A stretch of 64,000 nucleotides of DNA, taken from positions 434,001 to 498,000 of the forward strand of contig LR782234.1 of the NCBI GenBank assembly GCA_902825215.1, read 5' to 3'. Position 1 is the first letter of the stretch, and each line of letters begins with the position of its first letter. Positions 14,203-22,466 of this stretch are shown piece by piece. The translations under genes were made by a program, and so were the position numbers. A model generated the notes under the pieces. That model had not been told where the DNA came from, searched no databases, and saw nothing but the letters and a program-made list of their open reading frames with translations. The stretch comes from Pseudomonas fluorescens. Lineage in GTDB: Bacteria; Pseudomonadota; Gammaproteobacteria; Pseudomonadales; Pseudomonadaceae.

Positions 14203-15395
14203 GGGGCGTCTCCGATAATCAGGCTGACGTTATTGCCGCCGAAGGCAAACGAATTGCTCATCAGGTAGCGCGGTGCAATGGACGACAGGCGTGTGCTCGC
14301 GGTCACCCAGTTCAGCGCAGGCAGGGCAGGATCGGCCGCGCCGTCCCAGACATGCGGGGGCAAGGCGTGCTCGTGGTTGTCGGCGCTCAGGCTCAGCCAG
14401 CAAAACGCCGCTTCCAGCGCGCCGGCAGCACCGAGGGTGTGGCCGGTCAGCGGTTTGGTCGAGGAGCAGGCGACGCCTTCGGCAAACAGCGCCGCGACCG
14501 CCAGACTTTCCATGGCGTCGTTGTGCTGGGTCGCGGTGCCGTGCAGGTTGAGGTAGTTGATTTGCGCTGCTTGCAGTTGCGCGCGGCTCAGGGCTTTACG
14601 CATCGCTTGCAGGGCGCCGCGACCGCTCGGCTCCGGGGCGGAAATATGGTGCGCATCGGAACTGGCGCCGGCGCCGAGCAACGCGATAGCCGGGCCTGCG
14701 CCCGCCTCTTTGCTCATCACGAACAGCACCGCCGCTTCACCGATATTGATGCCGTTGCGGTTGGCCGAAAACGGATTGCAACGCTCGTCCGACATCGCTT
14801 CCAGTGAGGAAAAACCGTTGAGGGTCAGTTTGCACAGGCTGTCGACACCGCCGCACAGCACCGCGTCGCACAGGCCCAGATCAAGCAGGCGCTGAGCGCT
14901 CATCAACGCCCGCGCGCTGGAAGTGCACGCGGTGGAAATCACATACGCCGGGCCGCTGAGTTGCAGCCACTCGGCGAGAAAATTCGCCGGAGCACCGAGT
15001 TCCTGCTGCCGGTAATCGTATTCAGCCGGGAAATGCTGCTCACGAATGTAGTGCGCCAGACCTCGGCTGGCCTCGTCGATGCCCGAGGTGCTGGTGCCGA
15101 GCACCACGCCGATGCGCTCGCGGCCATAGGTCTGGATCGCCTGCTCGATGTCATCGCGGATTTGCAGCGCGGCTTCGAGCAGCAATTGATTGTTGCGCGT
15201 GCTGTGCTCGGCCAGTTCTGCCGGGATCGGCGCCAGCTCACCGGGCACGGCGGCCACCGGCAGTTCGCGCTGTGGGACCCAGACGGATTCGCGGCACATG
15301 CCCGAGCAATCGCCGGCAAACAGCTTGCGGGCAACTTCGCGTTTGTCACGGCCCAGCGCGCAGATCACGCCCAGAGCATTCAGGTAAGCGGTCAT
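14199..15395 (-). CDS. apeO: APE ketosynthase of the KS:CLF pair (ApeO type)
   Basis: This 398-aa ketosynthase has the Cys-His-His triad: Cys157 in STACTSS, the His of HGTATQHND and the His of LTGHTLGAAGA. By analogy with ApeO of Xenorhabdus it would pair with the ApeC-like protein encoded at 29260-29985 to set polyene length. Both ends use ATGA overlaps, with apeN upstream and the dehydratase downstream. The pairing is inference from known APE systems. Confidence 0.88.
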   Translation of the reverse strand: MTAYLNALGVICALGRDKREVARKLFAGDCSGMCRESVWVPQRELPVAAVPGELAPIPAELAEHSTRNNQLLLEAALQIRDDIEQAIQTYGRERIGVVLGTSTSGIDEASRGLAHYIREQHFPAEYDYRQQELGAPANFLAEWLQLSGPAYVISTACTSSARALMSAQRLLDLGLCDAVLCGGVDSLCKLTLNGFSSLEAMSDERCNPFSANRNGINIGEAAVLFVMSKEAGAGPAIALLGAGASSDAHHISAPEPSGRGALQAMRKALSRAQLQAAQINYLNLHGTATQHNDAMESLAVAALFAEGVACSSTKPLTGHTLGAAGALEAAFCWLSLSADNHEHALPPHVWDGAADPALPALNWVTASTRLSSIAPRYLMSNSFAFGGNNVSLIIGDAP

Positions 15396-15871
15396 GGCGT
15401 GGAATCACCGAGCGGGGAAACGCGATAGTGCGGGCCTTGCGGCAGGTTCAATTCGAAGCTCAACGGTTGTGCATAGTCAATGGTCCAGCGCGCTGGCAGG
15501 GAGCGTTGCTGGTCCTTTTGCTGCGCGGCGGGGTAGTTGCGCAGCAGCTCGCCGGACGGGGTCAGGGCGAACAGCAGAGCGGCAAACAATTCCCGCGCCT
15601 CGGGGTTCGGCGGCAGCAGACCATCGGCCTGCCACTGACCATCGATCAATTGCTGGCGGGCCTGGGGGATGCCCAGCGGATCCATCATCGACCAGCGGAT
15701 GCCGGGCCCCTCGCGCTGGATCACCAATAGCCAATCCTGACGCTGCCCGGCCTGCTGGCGCTCGATATGCAGCTGCAGGGGCAGGGGCAAGGTCGGGTTG
15801 GCCGCGGGCAGCGGCGCCTGGCTGGCGCAAGCGCTCAACAACAGGGAACAGCACACCATCACCAGCCACAC
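15392..15871 (-). CDS. apeN: APE lipoprotein (DUF3261, ApeN type)
   Basis: This is a small lipoprotein of about 159 aa with lipobox LLSAC, found in APE operons next to the ketosynthase. Its role is unsettled; an envelope role in attaching or placing the pigment is plausible. The start is uncertain: a REP unit ends at the beginning of the gene and its CCCACAGGGG leaves only a short signal sequence. GTG 15871 follows AGGGG at 5 nt and gives an N-terminus MVWLVMVCC; ATG 15859 is the alternative. Readings that start further upstream only translate the REP. It overlaps apeO by ATGA. Confidence 0.75.
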   Translation of the reverse strand: MWLVMVCCSLLLSACASQAPLPAANPTLPLPLQLHIERQQAGQRQDWLLVIQREGPGIRWSMMDPLGIPQARQQLIDGQWQADGLLPPNPEARELFAALLFALTPSGELLRNYPAAQQKDQQRSLPARWTIDYAQPLSFELNLPQGPHYRVSPLGDSTP

Positions 15872-15879
15872 CAAAACCC

Positions 15880-15970
15880 CTGTGGGAGCGAGCCTGCTCG
15901 CGAATGCGCTTTCACAGGCACTGTTTATGCTGACTGATACACCGCTTTCGCGAGCAGGCTCGCTCCCACA
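15880..15970. repeat. REP pair inside the APE operon
   Basis: Two inverted GTGGGAGCGAGCCTGCTCGC units lie between the methyltransferase stop (16003) and the start of apeN. It is one of only two clear gaps in the otherwise overlapping operon and may change mRNA stability or translation of apeN. Confidence 0.85.
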
Positions 15971-16002
15971 GGGTTGCCGGTATGCAGATCGATCGGGTTG
16001 CA

Positions 16003-16728
16003 TCAGAGAGCACCTGTAAGCGGCTTGCGCGCGACAACATTGACCAACGTCTCTTCCCGCTGCCCGAACGGCTTGGGCTTGCGCAACCCGAAGCGCTCCA
16101 GCAAGCCGAAGTCCTTCGACCGGCTCCACCACAGGTACGGGTAGGACACATTGCGCTCGGCAAACTCGAAACCCTGCTCGCGAATCATCTGCAGATACTG
16201 CGCCGCGCTCTTCTGCACATGCATCGGATGACGGAACAGCCAGCGGATCACCCAGGTATCAATGTATGCCTCGGTGGACTCGGCGAACAGCAGATAGCCG
16301 CCCGGTTTCAGTACGCGATAGAACTCGGCGAGGGCTTTTTCCTGCTCGACCAGGTGATGGAACGTCTGATGGCAGAACAGCAGGTCGACACTGGCGTCCG
16401 GCACATTGAGCTTCGCACAGTCGCTACCGATCAAGTCGACGTCCAAATCCAGACGTGCTGCTTCAGCAGCACTCAATTCGAGGCTGTGCCGATCGGCGTC
16501 GATACCGATCAGGCGCTGCGGGGAGAAGGTCTGGCGCAGATTAGCGAACGACTTGCCCTGGCCGCATCCGGCGTCGAGCAGCACCGGTTTTTGCGGCAGC
16601 GCCTCGGTGAACAACCCCCGCAGATCATTGATCGCCACGCGCAGTACATGGTGCTGCCAGGTGTGGCTGCGCAGGAACCAGAAACCGAAGCGGGTTTCTT
16701 CGACGTAGCTGTCGCTCAAGTGGTTCAT
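16003..16728 (-). CDS. SAM-dependent methyltransferase of the APE operon
   Basis: This 241-aa class I methyltransferase has motif I as LLDAGCGQG (residues 50-58), an acidic residue ending strand 2 (IGIDAD) and the post-II/III region FCHQTFHHL...LKPGGYLLFAE. It overlaps the upstream halogenase-like gene by ATGA, suggesting joint action in tailoring, for example O-methylation of the aryl head group as in known methoxylated aryl polyenes. The substrate cannot be read from sequence. Confidence 0.8.
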   Translation of the reverse strand: MNHLSDSYVEETRFGFWFLRSHTWQHHVLRVAINDLRGLFTEALPQKPVLLDAGCGQGKSFANLRQTFSPQRLIGIDADRHSLELSAAEAARLDLDVDLIGSDCAKLNVPDASVDLLFCHQTFHHLVEQEKALAEFYRVLKPGGYLLFAESTEAYIDTWVIRWLFRHPMHVQKSAAQYLQMIREQGFEFAERNVSYPYLWWSRSKDFGLLERFGLRKPKPFGQREETLVNVVARKPLTGAL

Positions 16729-17972
16729 GGGGCGTCCTTCGCACAGAGTTCGGAAATCATGTTCAGGCGTCGGCGCGCTTCGCTGACGAACGGGTTGCGT
16801 TCGTCCCAGGCGTAACCGGCGAGAATCGAGCAGATCATCCGGCGGATATCCGCCTGACCGTTTTCATAAAAAATCACGTCCTGAAAGGTGCCGGCGTACC
16901 AGCCCTCGACGTAGCAGCGGAAGGTGTCGACGCCGCGCTTGAGCGGCTCGGCAAACTCGCTTTGCCAATCGACCGCTTCACCTTGCAACTGACGGTGCAG
17001 CACCGCAGCGGCCATGCTCGCTGAGCGCATGGCGATGGTCACGCCGGAGGAAAACACCGGGTCGAGAAACTCCGCGGCATTGCCAAGCAAGGCAAAACCC
17101 GGCCCGTGCAGGGTTTTCACATTCGCCGCATAGCCGCCGAGGGTGCGCGCCGGGGTATCCCACACGGCGTTGTTCAGTACGCCGGCCAGACTCGGCGTTT
17201 CCCTGATGAAACCGCGCAGGCAGGCATCCAGATCCGCATCGCGACCTTTGAAGTGCTCAGCTGCCGCCACTACGCCCACCGAACAGCGGCCATTGCTGAA
17301 CGGAATCGTCCAGAACCATACGTCGCGGTGTTCAGGATGGGTGGTGACGAGAATTTTCTCGCGGTCGAAGGCCGGGTTGTCGATGTGATCTTCGACATGC
17401 GTGAACACGGCCTGACGCACGGGGAAATTCGACGGTGCCTCCAGATCGAGCAAGCGCGACAACACCCGCCCGTAGCCGCTGGCATCGAGCACGAAATCGG
17501 CTTCGACGCGGTACTCGCTGCCGTCCTCGCGACGTACATCAAGCTGTGGTCGCGTCCGCTCGAAATCGACGCTGACAATGGCATCGCCGTAGCGGATCTC
17601 GGCACCTTGCAGGGCCGCTTGATCGGCCAGCAGTTTGTCGAAATCTGCGCGTTGTACCTGAAAGGTGGTCGGCTTGCCATCGGTGAAGGTGTCGCTGAAA
17701 TCGAAGGCGCTGTAGCGCTCGCCCCAGGCGAAGGCGGCGCCGGTCTTGCGCTGGAAACCGGCGGCATTCACCGCCTCAAGCATGCCGGCCTCTTCGACGA
17801 AATCCAGGCAATGGCTGAGCAGGCTTTCACCAATGGAGAAACGCGGGAAATGCTGGCGTTCGATCACCAGCACATCATGGCCCTTGCGCTTGAGCAGGGC
17901 GGCGGCGATGGCACCGGACGGGCCGGCACCGATGATCACCACCTGACGCGATTGCAGTTCAGCGATTGGCAC
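16725..17972 (-). CDS. FAD-dependent oxidoreductase, halogenase-like
   Basis: This 415-aa flavoprotein has the N-terminal GAGPSG (residues 15-20) for FAD. It also has both features that mark flavin-dependent halogenases: the WxWxIP motif (W219-F-W221-T-I-P224) and a Lys (K76) in FQRKTGAAF, the place of the catalytic lysine in variant B (phenol/pyrrole) halogenases. Members of this family halogenate carrier-bound or free phenols using a separate flavin reductase, which is not encoded nearby. In the APE operon it may halogenate the aryl group, as in brominated xanthomonadins. It overlaps the antiporter-like gene by 14 bp. Other redox roles remain possible. Confidence 0.75.
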   Translation of the reverse strand: MPIAELQSRQVVIIGAGPSGAIAAALLKRKGHDVLVIERQHFPRFSIGESLLSHCLDFVEEAGMLEAVNAAGFQRKTGAAFAWGERYSAFDFSDTFTDGKPTTFQVQRADFDKLLADQAALQGAEIRYGDAIVSVDFERTRPQLDVRREDGSEYRVEADFVLDASGYGRVLSRLLDLEAPSNFPVRQAVFTHVEDHIDNPAFDREKILVTTHPEHRDVWFWTIPFSNGRCSVGVVAAAEHFKGRDADLDACLRGFIRETPSLAGVLNNAVWDTPARTLGGYAANVKTLHGPGFALLGNAAEFLDPVFSSGVTIAMRSASMAAAVLHRQLQGEAVDWQSEFAEPLKRGVDTFRCYVEGWYAGTFQDVIFYENGQADIRRMICSILAGYAWDERNPFVSEARRRLNMISELCAKDAP

Positions 17973-19122
17973 GGGAGCTCCGGGACAAATGAGAGTTGAG
18001 ATTCAGCGGTGCGCGGTGCAGACCGATCAGCGCCGGGAGCAACGTTGCGATCAGCCCCATCAGCATCAAGGCAAAGTACAGCGCCGGGCTGATCAGTTGC
18101 TGCTGCAACAGCAGATTGAGAAAGACGATTTCACTCAAGCCACGGATGTTCAGCAGCACGCTTTCGCGCCAGCGGCTAGCCCCTGCGAACGAAGCCCCGG
18201 CCCAGCCGAGGCCGAGCCAGTTGCCGAGCAGTTTACTGGCAATCGGCAACAGCAGCAGCGCCGCCCATTGCAACGCGTCGAGGCTGGCGAACGCGCTGTG
18301 CACATCGATCTGGACGATGCCGAAGGTGAGGATCAACGGAATCGCCAGCCACGTTTGCAAACGGTTCATCCACCGCGCCGGCAAGGGCAGCACCAACGGC
18401 ACTTTCAGGGCGGCCATGCACAGCAGATAACCGATGCCGAGAATCAGTGCGTTGAGTTTGTAATGCTCGGCCATCACCAGCAGCGCAAAGAAGCCGAGGC
18501 TGAACGTCAGCGGCCGACGCACACCGCACAGGCGCAGCAGCAACGGCACGCCAGCCAGGGCCAGCGGCAGCAACAGACTGCTCAGGTGCAGACTGCCCTG
18601 AGCGAGGCCGAACAGCGTCCAGCAGGTCAGGTCGATAAGGATGGCGGTCTGTACCAAACGGCGGGTGGCGGCGGGCGGGTAATCGATATGGCGCAGGTAG
18701 AGATACAGCACCGGGATCGCGGTAATCGCGAACACCAGCCCGATCGCCAGCGAACTCAGCCACGGTTGCGCGGGCAGCAGCCAACAAGCCGCCGCCAGAC
18801 CCGCTGCGAAAGGCACGGCGAAACTCGGAAGAGCGATCTTTACGCTTTGCCGATCCAGTTTCAGATCGATGACATCGCTGAGAATGTGCCCCAGCAGCAG
18901 GGCTAAACTCAGGCTGTACAAACTTTTCAGCCACTCTGGTGCGATCAGTTGCGCGCCGCTGAGCTGCCAGCCCGGTTCGATCCAGACATACATCAACAGC
19001 GGCAGGCCGACACTGGCCAACAGCAACTGACTGACAATCGGGATCAGGCCGAAGTGGCGGCCAACGCGGGTCGCCACGGCGAACAATGCCAAAGCCAACA
19101 GCCAGAAAGCCGCGACCATCAT
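17959..19122 (-). CDS. CPA-family antiporter-like membrane protein in the APE operon
   Basis: This 387-aa protein has 11-12 hydrophobic segments. Its C-terminal part (LLNIRGLSEIVFLNLLL, then ALYFALMLMGLIATLLP) resembles Kef/CPA2-type Na+ or K+/H+ exchangers. Its ATG at 19122 overlaps the stop of the MMPL gene by ATGA; I rejected the upstream reading that adds 16 residues within apeM. It is not part of the core APE gene set I know, so its role is unclear: ion or proton coupling of pigment export, or a neutralised transporter with another job. No TrkA-N domain is present. Confidence 0.7.
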   Translation of the reverse strand: MMVAAFWLLALALFAVATRVGRHFGLIPIVSQLLLASVGLPLLMYVWIEPGWQLSGAQLIAPEWLKSLYSLSLALLLGHILSDVIDLKLDRQSVKIALPSFAVPFAAGLAAACWLLPAQPWLSSLAIGLVFAITAIPVLYLYLRHIDYPPAATRRLVQTAILIDLTCWTLFGLAQGSLHLSSLLLPLALAGVPLLLRLCGVRRPLTFSLGFFALLVMAEHYKLNALILGIGYLLCMAALKVPLVLPLPARWMNRLQTWLAIPLILTFGIVQIDVHSAFASLDALQWAALLLLPIASKLLGNWLGLGWAGASFAGASRWRESVLLNIRGLSEIVFLNLLLQQQLISPALYFALMLMGLIATLLPALIGLHRAPLNLNSHLSRSSRANR

Positions 19123-21458
19123 GCGTGCGGCTCCGTGGCAGTGGCGCTGTGCGTATGGCGTCCGGCCCACGGCGCGAGCATGAAGCTGAACGCCAGACCG
19201 AGGCTCACCGACAGACCGAAGTTGCTCACCGCTGGCGTGCTGGACACCGCCAGCAGACCGAACGACAGCCAGGTTGTCACGGCGGCCAGCAAAGTGCCGA
19301 GCAAACTCACCGCCGCGCCGCCGACCTGTTCACGCATGAGAATCGCGTAATCGACGCTGATCGCCGTCACCAGCAGCAGGCCGAACAGACTGAACAGCGT
19401 CAGCGGCTGACCGAGCCAGCCGAGGCTGGCCAGGCTGCACAGCGCCGCCAGCAGTGGCAGGGCGACGATGCGCAGCGCGCCACCGAGGCCGAACGGCAAC
19501 ATCAGCACCAGCACGATCAGCACGCAGGAGGCGAGCTTGAGTTCGGCAGCGCTGATCTGCGTGGCGGCGAAGACTTCATTCAATTCGCCGAGACGGTCGA
19601 CCAAGCGCACGCCCGGCAAGTCCAGCGCCTGCACCCGCAGCAGCGCCGGGTTGTTCAGGCCTTGCAGGCTGGTGATCGCCGCGACGCCATCGTCGGTGGG
19701 GCCGAGCCACAGCGTGCGGTACGGCTCGCCGAGCGGACCGGCCAGCGCGGCGTCAATGTCCTCGGCAGGTACGCTCTGCAACTGCTGCAGCTCGGCTTGC
19801 AGCGCCGCCAGCGGTACGCCCAGGTCGAGCAGTGGCTGCCAGTGCTGCGGCAGCTGATTCAGCGCGGCGCGCACCCGCTCTTGCTGAGTGGGCGGGCTGA
19901 CCAGTTGATCGAGGGCCAGATAGCCTTGCAGCTTGTCGAGATTGACCAGTTGCTGCAGACGCTCGCTGAGCGCCGCCTGACGCTCGAGCAGTTGTTCCTG
20001 ATTGGCGGCACGAACGAGGAAAAACTGGCTGGTCGGCTGATAACCGGTGATGCGCGCAATGGTCTGCGCTTCATCGGTGAGCTGTTGCGGTGCGCCGACC
20101 CACTGGCGGATGTCGTTCTTGCTTTGCAGCTGCATCAGGCCGCCGGCGCAGAACGCAATCAGCAGCGCCAGCAGCACCGGCGTGCGCACGCGTGCGAGGA
20201 GTCTTTCGCGCAGCGTGACCAAGCGTTCGGCCAGTTGCAGCGGCCATTGTGCCGGGCGCAGTTCGAGGTTGTTCAGCAGCGCCGGCAGCAGGCACACCGC
20301 GGATAAATAGGCGCCGAACAATCCGGCCGCGGAGAACACGGCAATCTGCGTCAGCGCCGGGAACGGCGTCCACGCCAGCGCCAGATAGCCGATAGCGCTG
20401 GTGACCAGACTCAGCGTCAGCCCGGAAAGCGTCAAACGTAGCGCCGGCCAACTGCGCCACGGCTTCAGGCTCCAGCTTTTCGATAAATAGTGCAGCGGAT
20501 AATCCACCGCCACGCCGATCAGGCTGGAACCGAGCACCAGGGTCATTACGTGCATGTGGCCGAACAGCGCGACACACGCGACCGCGCCGAACAGCATGCC
20601 GACCAGCACCGGGACGAACGCCAGCAACACCCGCCAGCGGCGGAACGCGAGCAACAGCAGCAAGAGGATGCCGACCGTGGCACCGCCACCGACCCAGGTC
20701 ATTTCCCGAGTCGCCTGTTGCTGGCCGTTGGCGGCATACAGCAAGCCGCTGGCGGCCAGCAGTTGTACGTCGGATTGCGCCGCTTGCGCGCGACTCTGCG
20801 CGAGCAGATCGGCGACTTGCAGTGGCAGGTTCATGTCGAAGGCGTTGCCGCGGGTGCGCGCCCGCAGCAGGACCCAGCTTTTGCCGTCGGCGTCGGCGAT
20901 CAACGCGCCGCTGCCGATGTCCAGTTGCACCGCGCCGTGTTGCGGCTGGCTGTTCTGGATGCGCCCGGTCAGGCCCAGCCAATCCTCCTGGCTCGATACC
21001 AGGCTGAAGCCGCTGAACGGGTCGAACAGCGCCTGAACCCGTTGCTGAATGAACGCGTCGGGATGTTCGATCAGCAGTTGTCGATCATCGGCCGAAAGCA
21101 TCGCCAGCCGCCCTTGCAGCAGTTGTGCGCGCAGGGCCGGCAGATCGGCTTGCAGGTTCCACTGCACCTTCTCGAACAAGCCGCTGGCCTGCCATTGCTC
21201 GCCGAGCGTCTGCGCCATGGTCACCGCCTGCTGGCGATCGGCGTGCCCGACCAGCACCAGCATCTCGCGGTTGAGCGGTTCCTGCATGCGTTGTTCGGCG
21301 CGCTGTTCGAGGGCGTCAGGCTGGGTGCCAGGCACCAGTTCCATGAGGTTCGCCGACAATGGTGGCCCGGCGCGCCACTGCCAGCCGGCCAGCGCAACAA
21401 CCGCCAGCAGCAGGATCAGAAACAGCCACGGCAGCCTGCGTTCACTCGGCAAAGTCAT
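19119..21458 (-). CDS. apeM: APE MMPL/RND-type exporter
   Basis: This 779-aa inner-membrane protein has two halves, each with one transmembrane helix, a large periplasmic loop and a five-helix bundle. The second and fourth quarters carry the RND/MMPL motifs GSSLIGVAVDYPLHYL and LLLVTAISVDYAILM, with the conserved Asp used for proton coupling. It is the predicted transporter that moves the aryl polyene or its lipid conjugate out of the inner membrane, next to the LolA-like carrier gene, which it overlaps by 17 bp. Confidence 0.88.
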   Translation of the reverse strand: MTLPSERRLPWLFLILLLAVVALAGWQWRAGPPLSANLMELVPGTQPDALEQRAEQRMQEPLNREMLVLVGHADRQQAVTMAQTLGEQWQASGLFEKVQWNLQADLPALRAQLLQGRLAMLSADDRQLLIEHPDAFIQQRVQALFDPFSGFSLVSSQEDWLGLTGRIQNSQPQHGAVQLDIGSGALIADADGKSWVLLRARTRGNAFDMNLPLQVADLLAQSRAQAAQSDVQLLAASGLLYAANGQQQATREMTWVGGGATVGILLLLLLAFRRWRVLLAFVPVLVGMLFGAVACVALFGHMHVMTLVLGSSLIGVAVDYPLHYLSKSWSLKPWRSWPALRLTLSGLTLSLVTSAIGYLALAWTPFPALTQIAVFSAAGLFGAYLSAVCLLPALLNNLELRPAQWPLQLAERLVTLRERLLARVRTPVLLALLIAFCAGGLMQLQSKNDIRQWVGAPQQLTDEAQTIARITGYQPTSQFFLVRAANQEQLLERQAALSERLQQLVNLDKLQGYLALDQLVSPPTQQERVRAALNQLPQHWQPLLDLGVPLAALQAELQQLQSVPAEDIDAALAGPLGEPYRTLWLGPTDDGVAAITSLQGLNNPALLRVQALDLPGVRLVDRLGELNEVFAATQISAAELKLASCVLIVLVLMLPFGLGGALRIVALPLLAALCSLASLGWLGQPLTLFSLFGLLLVTAISVDYAILMREQVGGAAVSLLGTLLAAVTTWLSFGLLAVSSTPAVSNFGLSVSLGLAFSFMLAPWAGRHTHSATATEPHA

Positions 21459-22044
21459 GTTGCTCCGCGTCGCTCAAAGGCTGTTCGGCCGTGCTGTTCT
21501 GCATGCGCAGCACGGTAATGTCGCCCTGGGTTTCCAGCAGCTCGATGGTCTGCATCAGCGCGCCGCCGTCGATGTTGATCTGCTTGAACACTTGCTTGAG
21601 CAGCAACGAGCGCGGGGTCAGGGTCAGTTGCCACTGCTGCGCATCGCCTGTGAGCGCCAGTTCGAAATCCCGTTGCAGGCCGCTGCTGTCGCCTTGCAGT
21701 ACGGCAAGGAACAAACGGTTCTGCTCGGCGCCGGCGCTCTTGTTCGGCAACAGTTGCCAGCCCGCACCGTCACGCCGGGCGATGCCTTTGGCGCTGATGC
21801 GGTAGTCCTGCTGCAACGGGGTTTTCAACAGCCACAGCAAACCGTGATTTTTTGCCAGGACGAAGCTGCCCTTGCTGATCAACGGCTGCGGCAGGGCGCG
21901 CAAGTGTTTTTCCTGGACGAACTGGCCGTGGATGACCTCCGGCTTCGCCAGTTGTGCGCTCAGTTGCTGCAGGTCGAAGGCCTGGGCCAGTGACGAGATG
22001 AGCAGCAGCGCCAAGGCGCTGAGGCTTTTGACGAGTACGTTCAT
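21442..22044 (-). CDS. apeL: APE outer-membrane carrier (LolA-like)
   Basis: This 200-aa periplasmic protein has a signal peptide (1-22, AQA) and a LolA-like fold pattern (HGQFVQEKHLRAL, GSFVLAKNHGLLW). LolA proteins carry lipidated cargo through the periplasm; here the cargo would be the aryl polyene lipid or an associated lipoprotein. Its ATG overlaps the thioesterase stop (ATGA). Confidence 0.85.
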   Translation of the reverse strand: MNVLVKSLSALALLLISSLAQAFDLQQLSAQLAKPEVIHGQFVQEKHLRALPQPLISKGSFVLAKNHGLLWLLKTPLQQDYRISAKGIARRDGAGWQLLPNKSAGAEQNRLFLAVLQGDSSGLQRDFELALTGDAQQWQLTLTPRSLLLKQVFKQINIDGGALMQTIELLETQGDITVLRMQNSTAEQPLSDAEQHDFAE

Positions 22045-22466
22045 CGCAGCATCCTTTCTACGGCGTCGGTAAAGACTTTCGGCGAGACCAGCTGCATCTC
22101 GCGGCGGCTGACTTCGACGGCGACCTGCACCGAGCTGGCGCGGGTCAGGCGCTCACCGGTTTGCAGGTCAGTGATCAGGTAATGGATCTTCAGACGGTTT
22201 TCCCACTCGACCAGACTGGCGCGCACATTCAGCCGCTGGCCGAACACCGCGCCGCGCACGTAGCGCAGTTGCAGGTCGATCACCGGCCAGGCGTAACCGG
22301 ACTCGACCATGGCCGTGTAGTTGTGGCCGATCTTGTCCAGCAGCGCACAGCGTGCGACTTCCAGGTATTTGACGTAATGCCCGTGCCAGACCACGTGCAT
22401 GGTGTCGACGTCGAAGAACGGCACGAGGATTTCCGTGTCGGCGTGCAGCACTCCGGCGCTACGCAT
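22041..22466 (-). CDS. apeK: APE acyl-CoA/ACP thioesterase (4HBT-like)
   Basis: This 141-aa single hotdog protein has the 4-hydroxybenzoyl-CoA thioesterase signature FFDVDTMHVVWHGHYVKYLEVAR, in which the first part carries the catalytic Asp. It should release or edit acyl chains in APE synthesis. ATG 22466 has GGAGG 4 nt upstream and overlaps the ammonia-lyase stop by 8 bp; the longer ORF to 22490 lies inside the lyase gene. Confidence 0.85.
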   Translation of the reverse strand: MRSAGVLHADTEILVPFFDVDTMHVVWHGHYVKYLEVARCALLDKIGHNYTAMVESGYAWPVIDLQLRYVRGAVFGQRLNVRASLVEWENRLKIHYLITDLQTGERLTRASSVQVAVEVSRREMQLVSPKVFTDAVERMLR

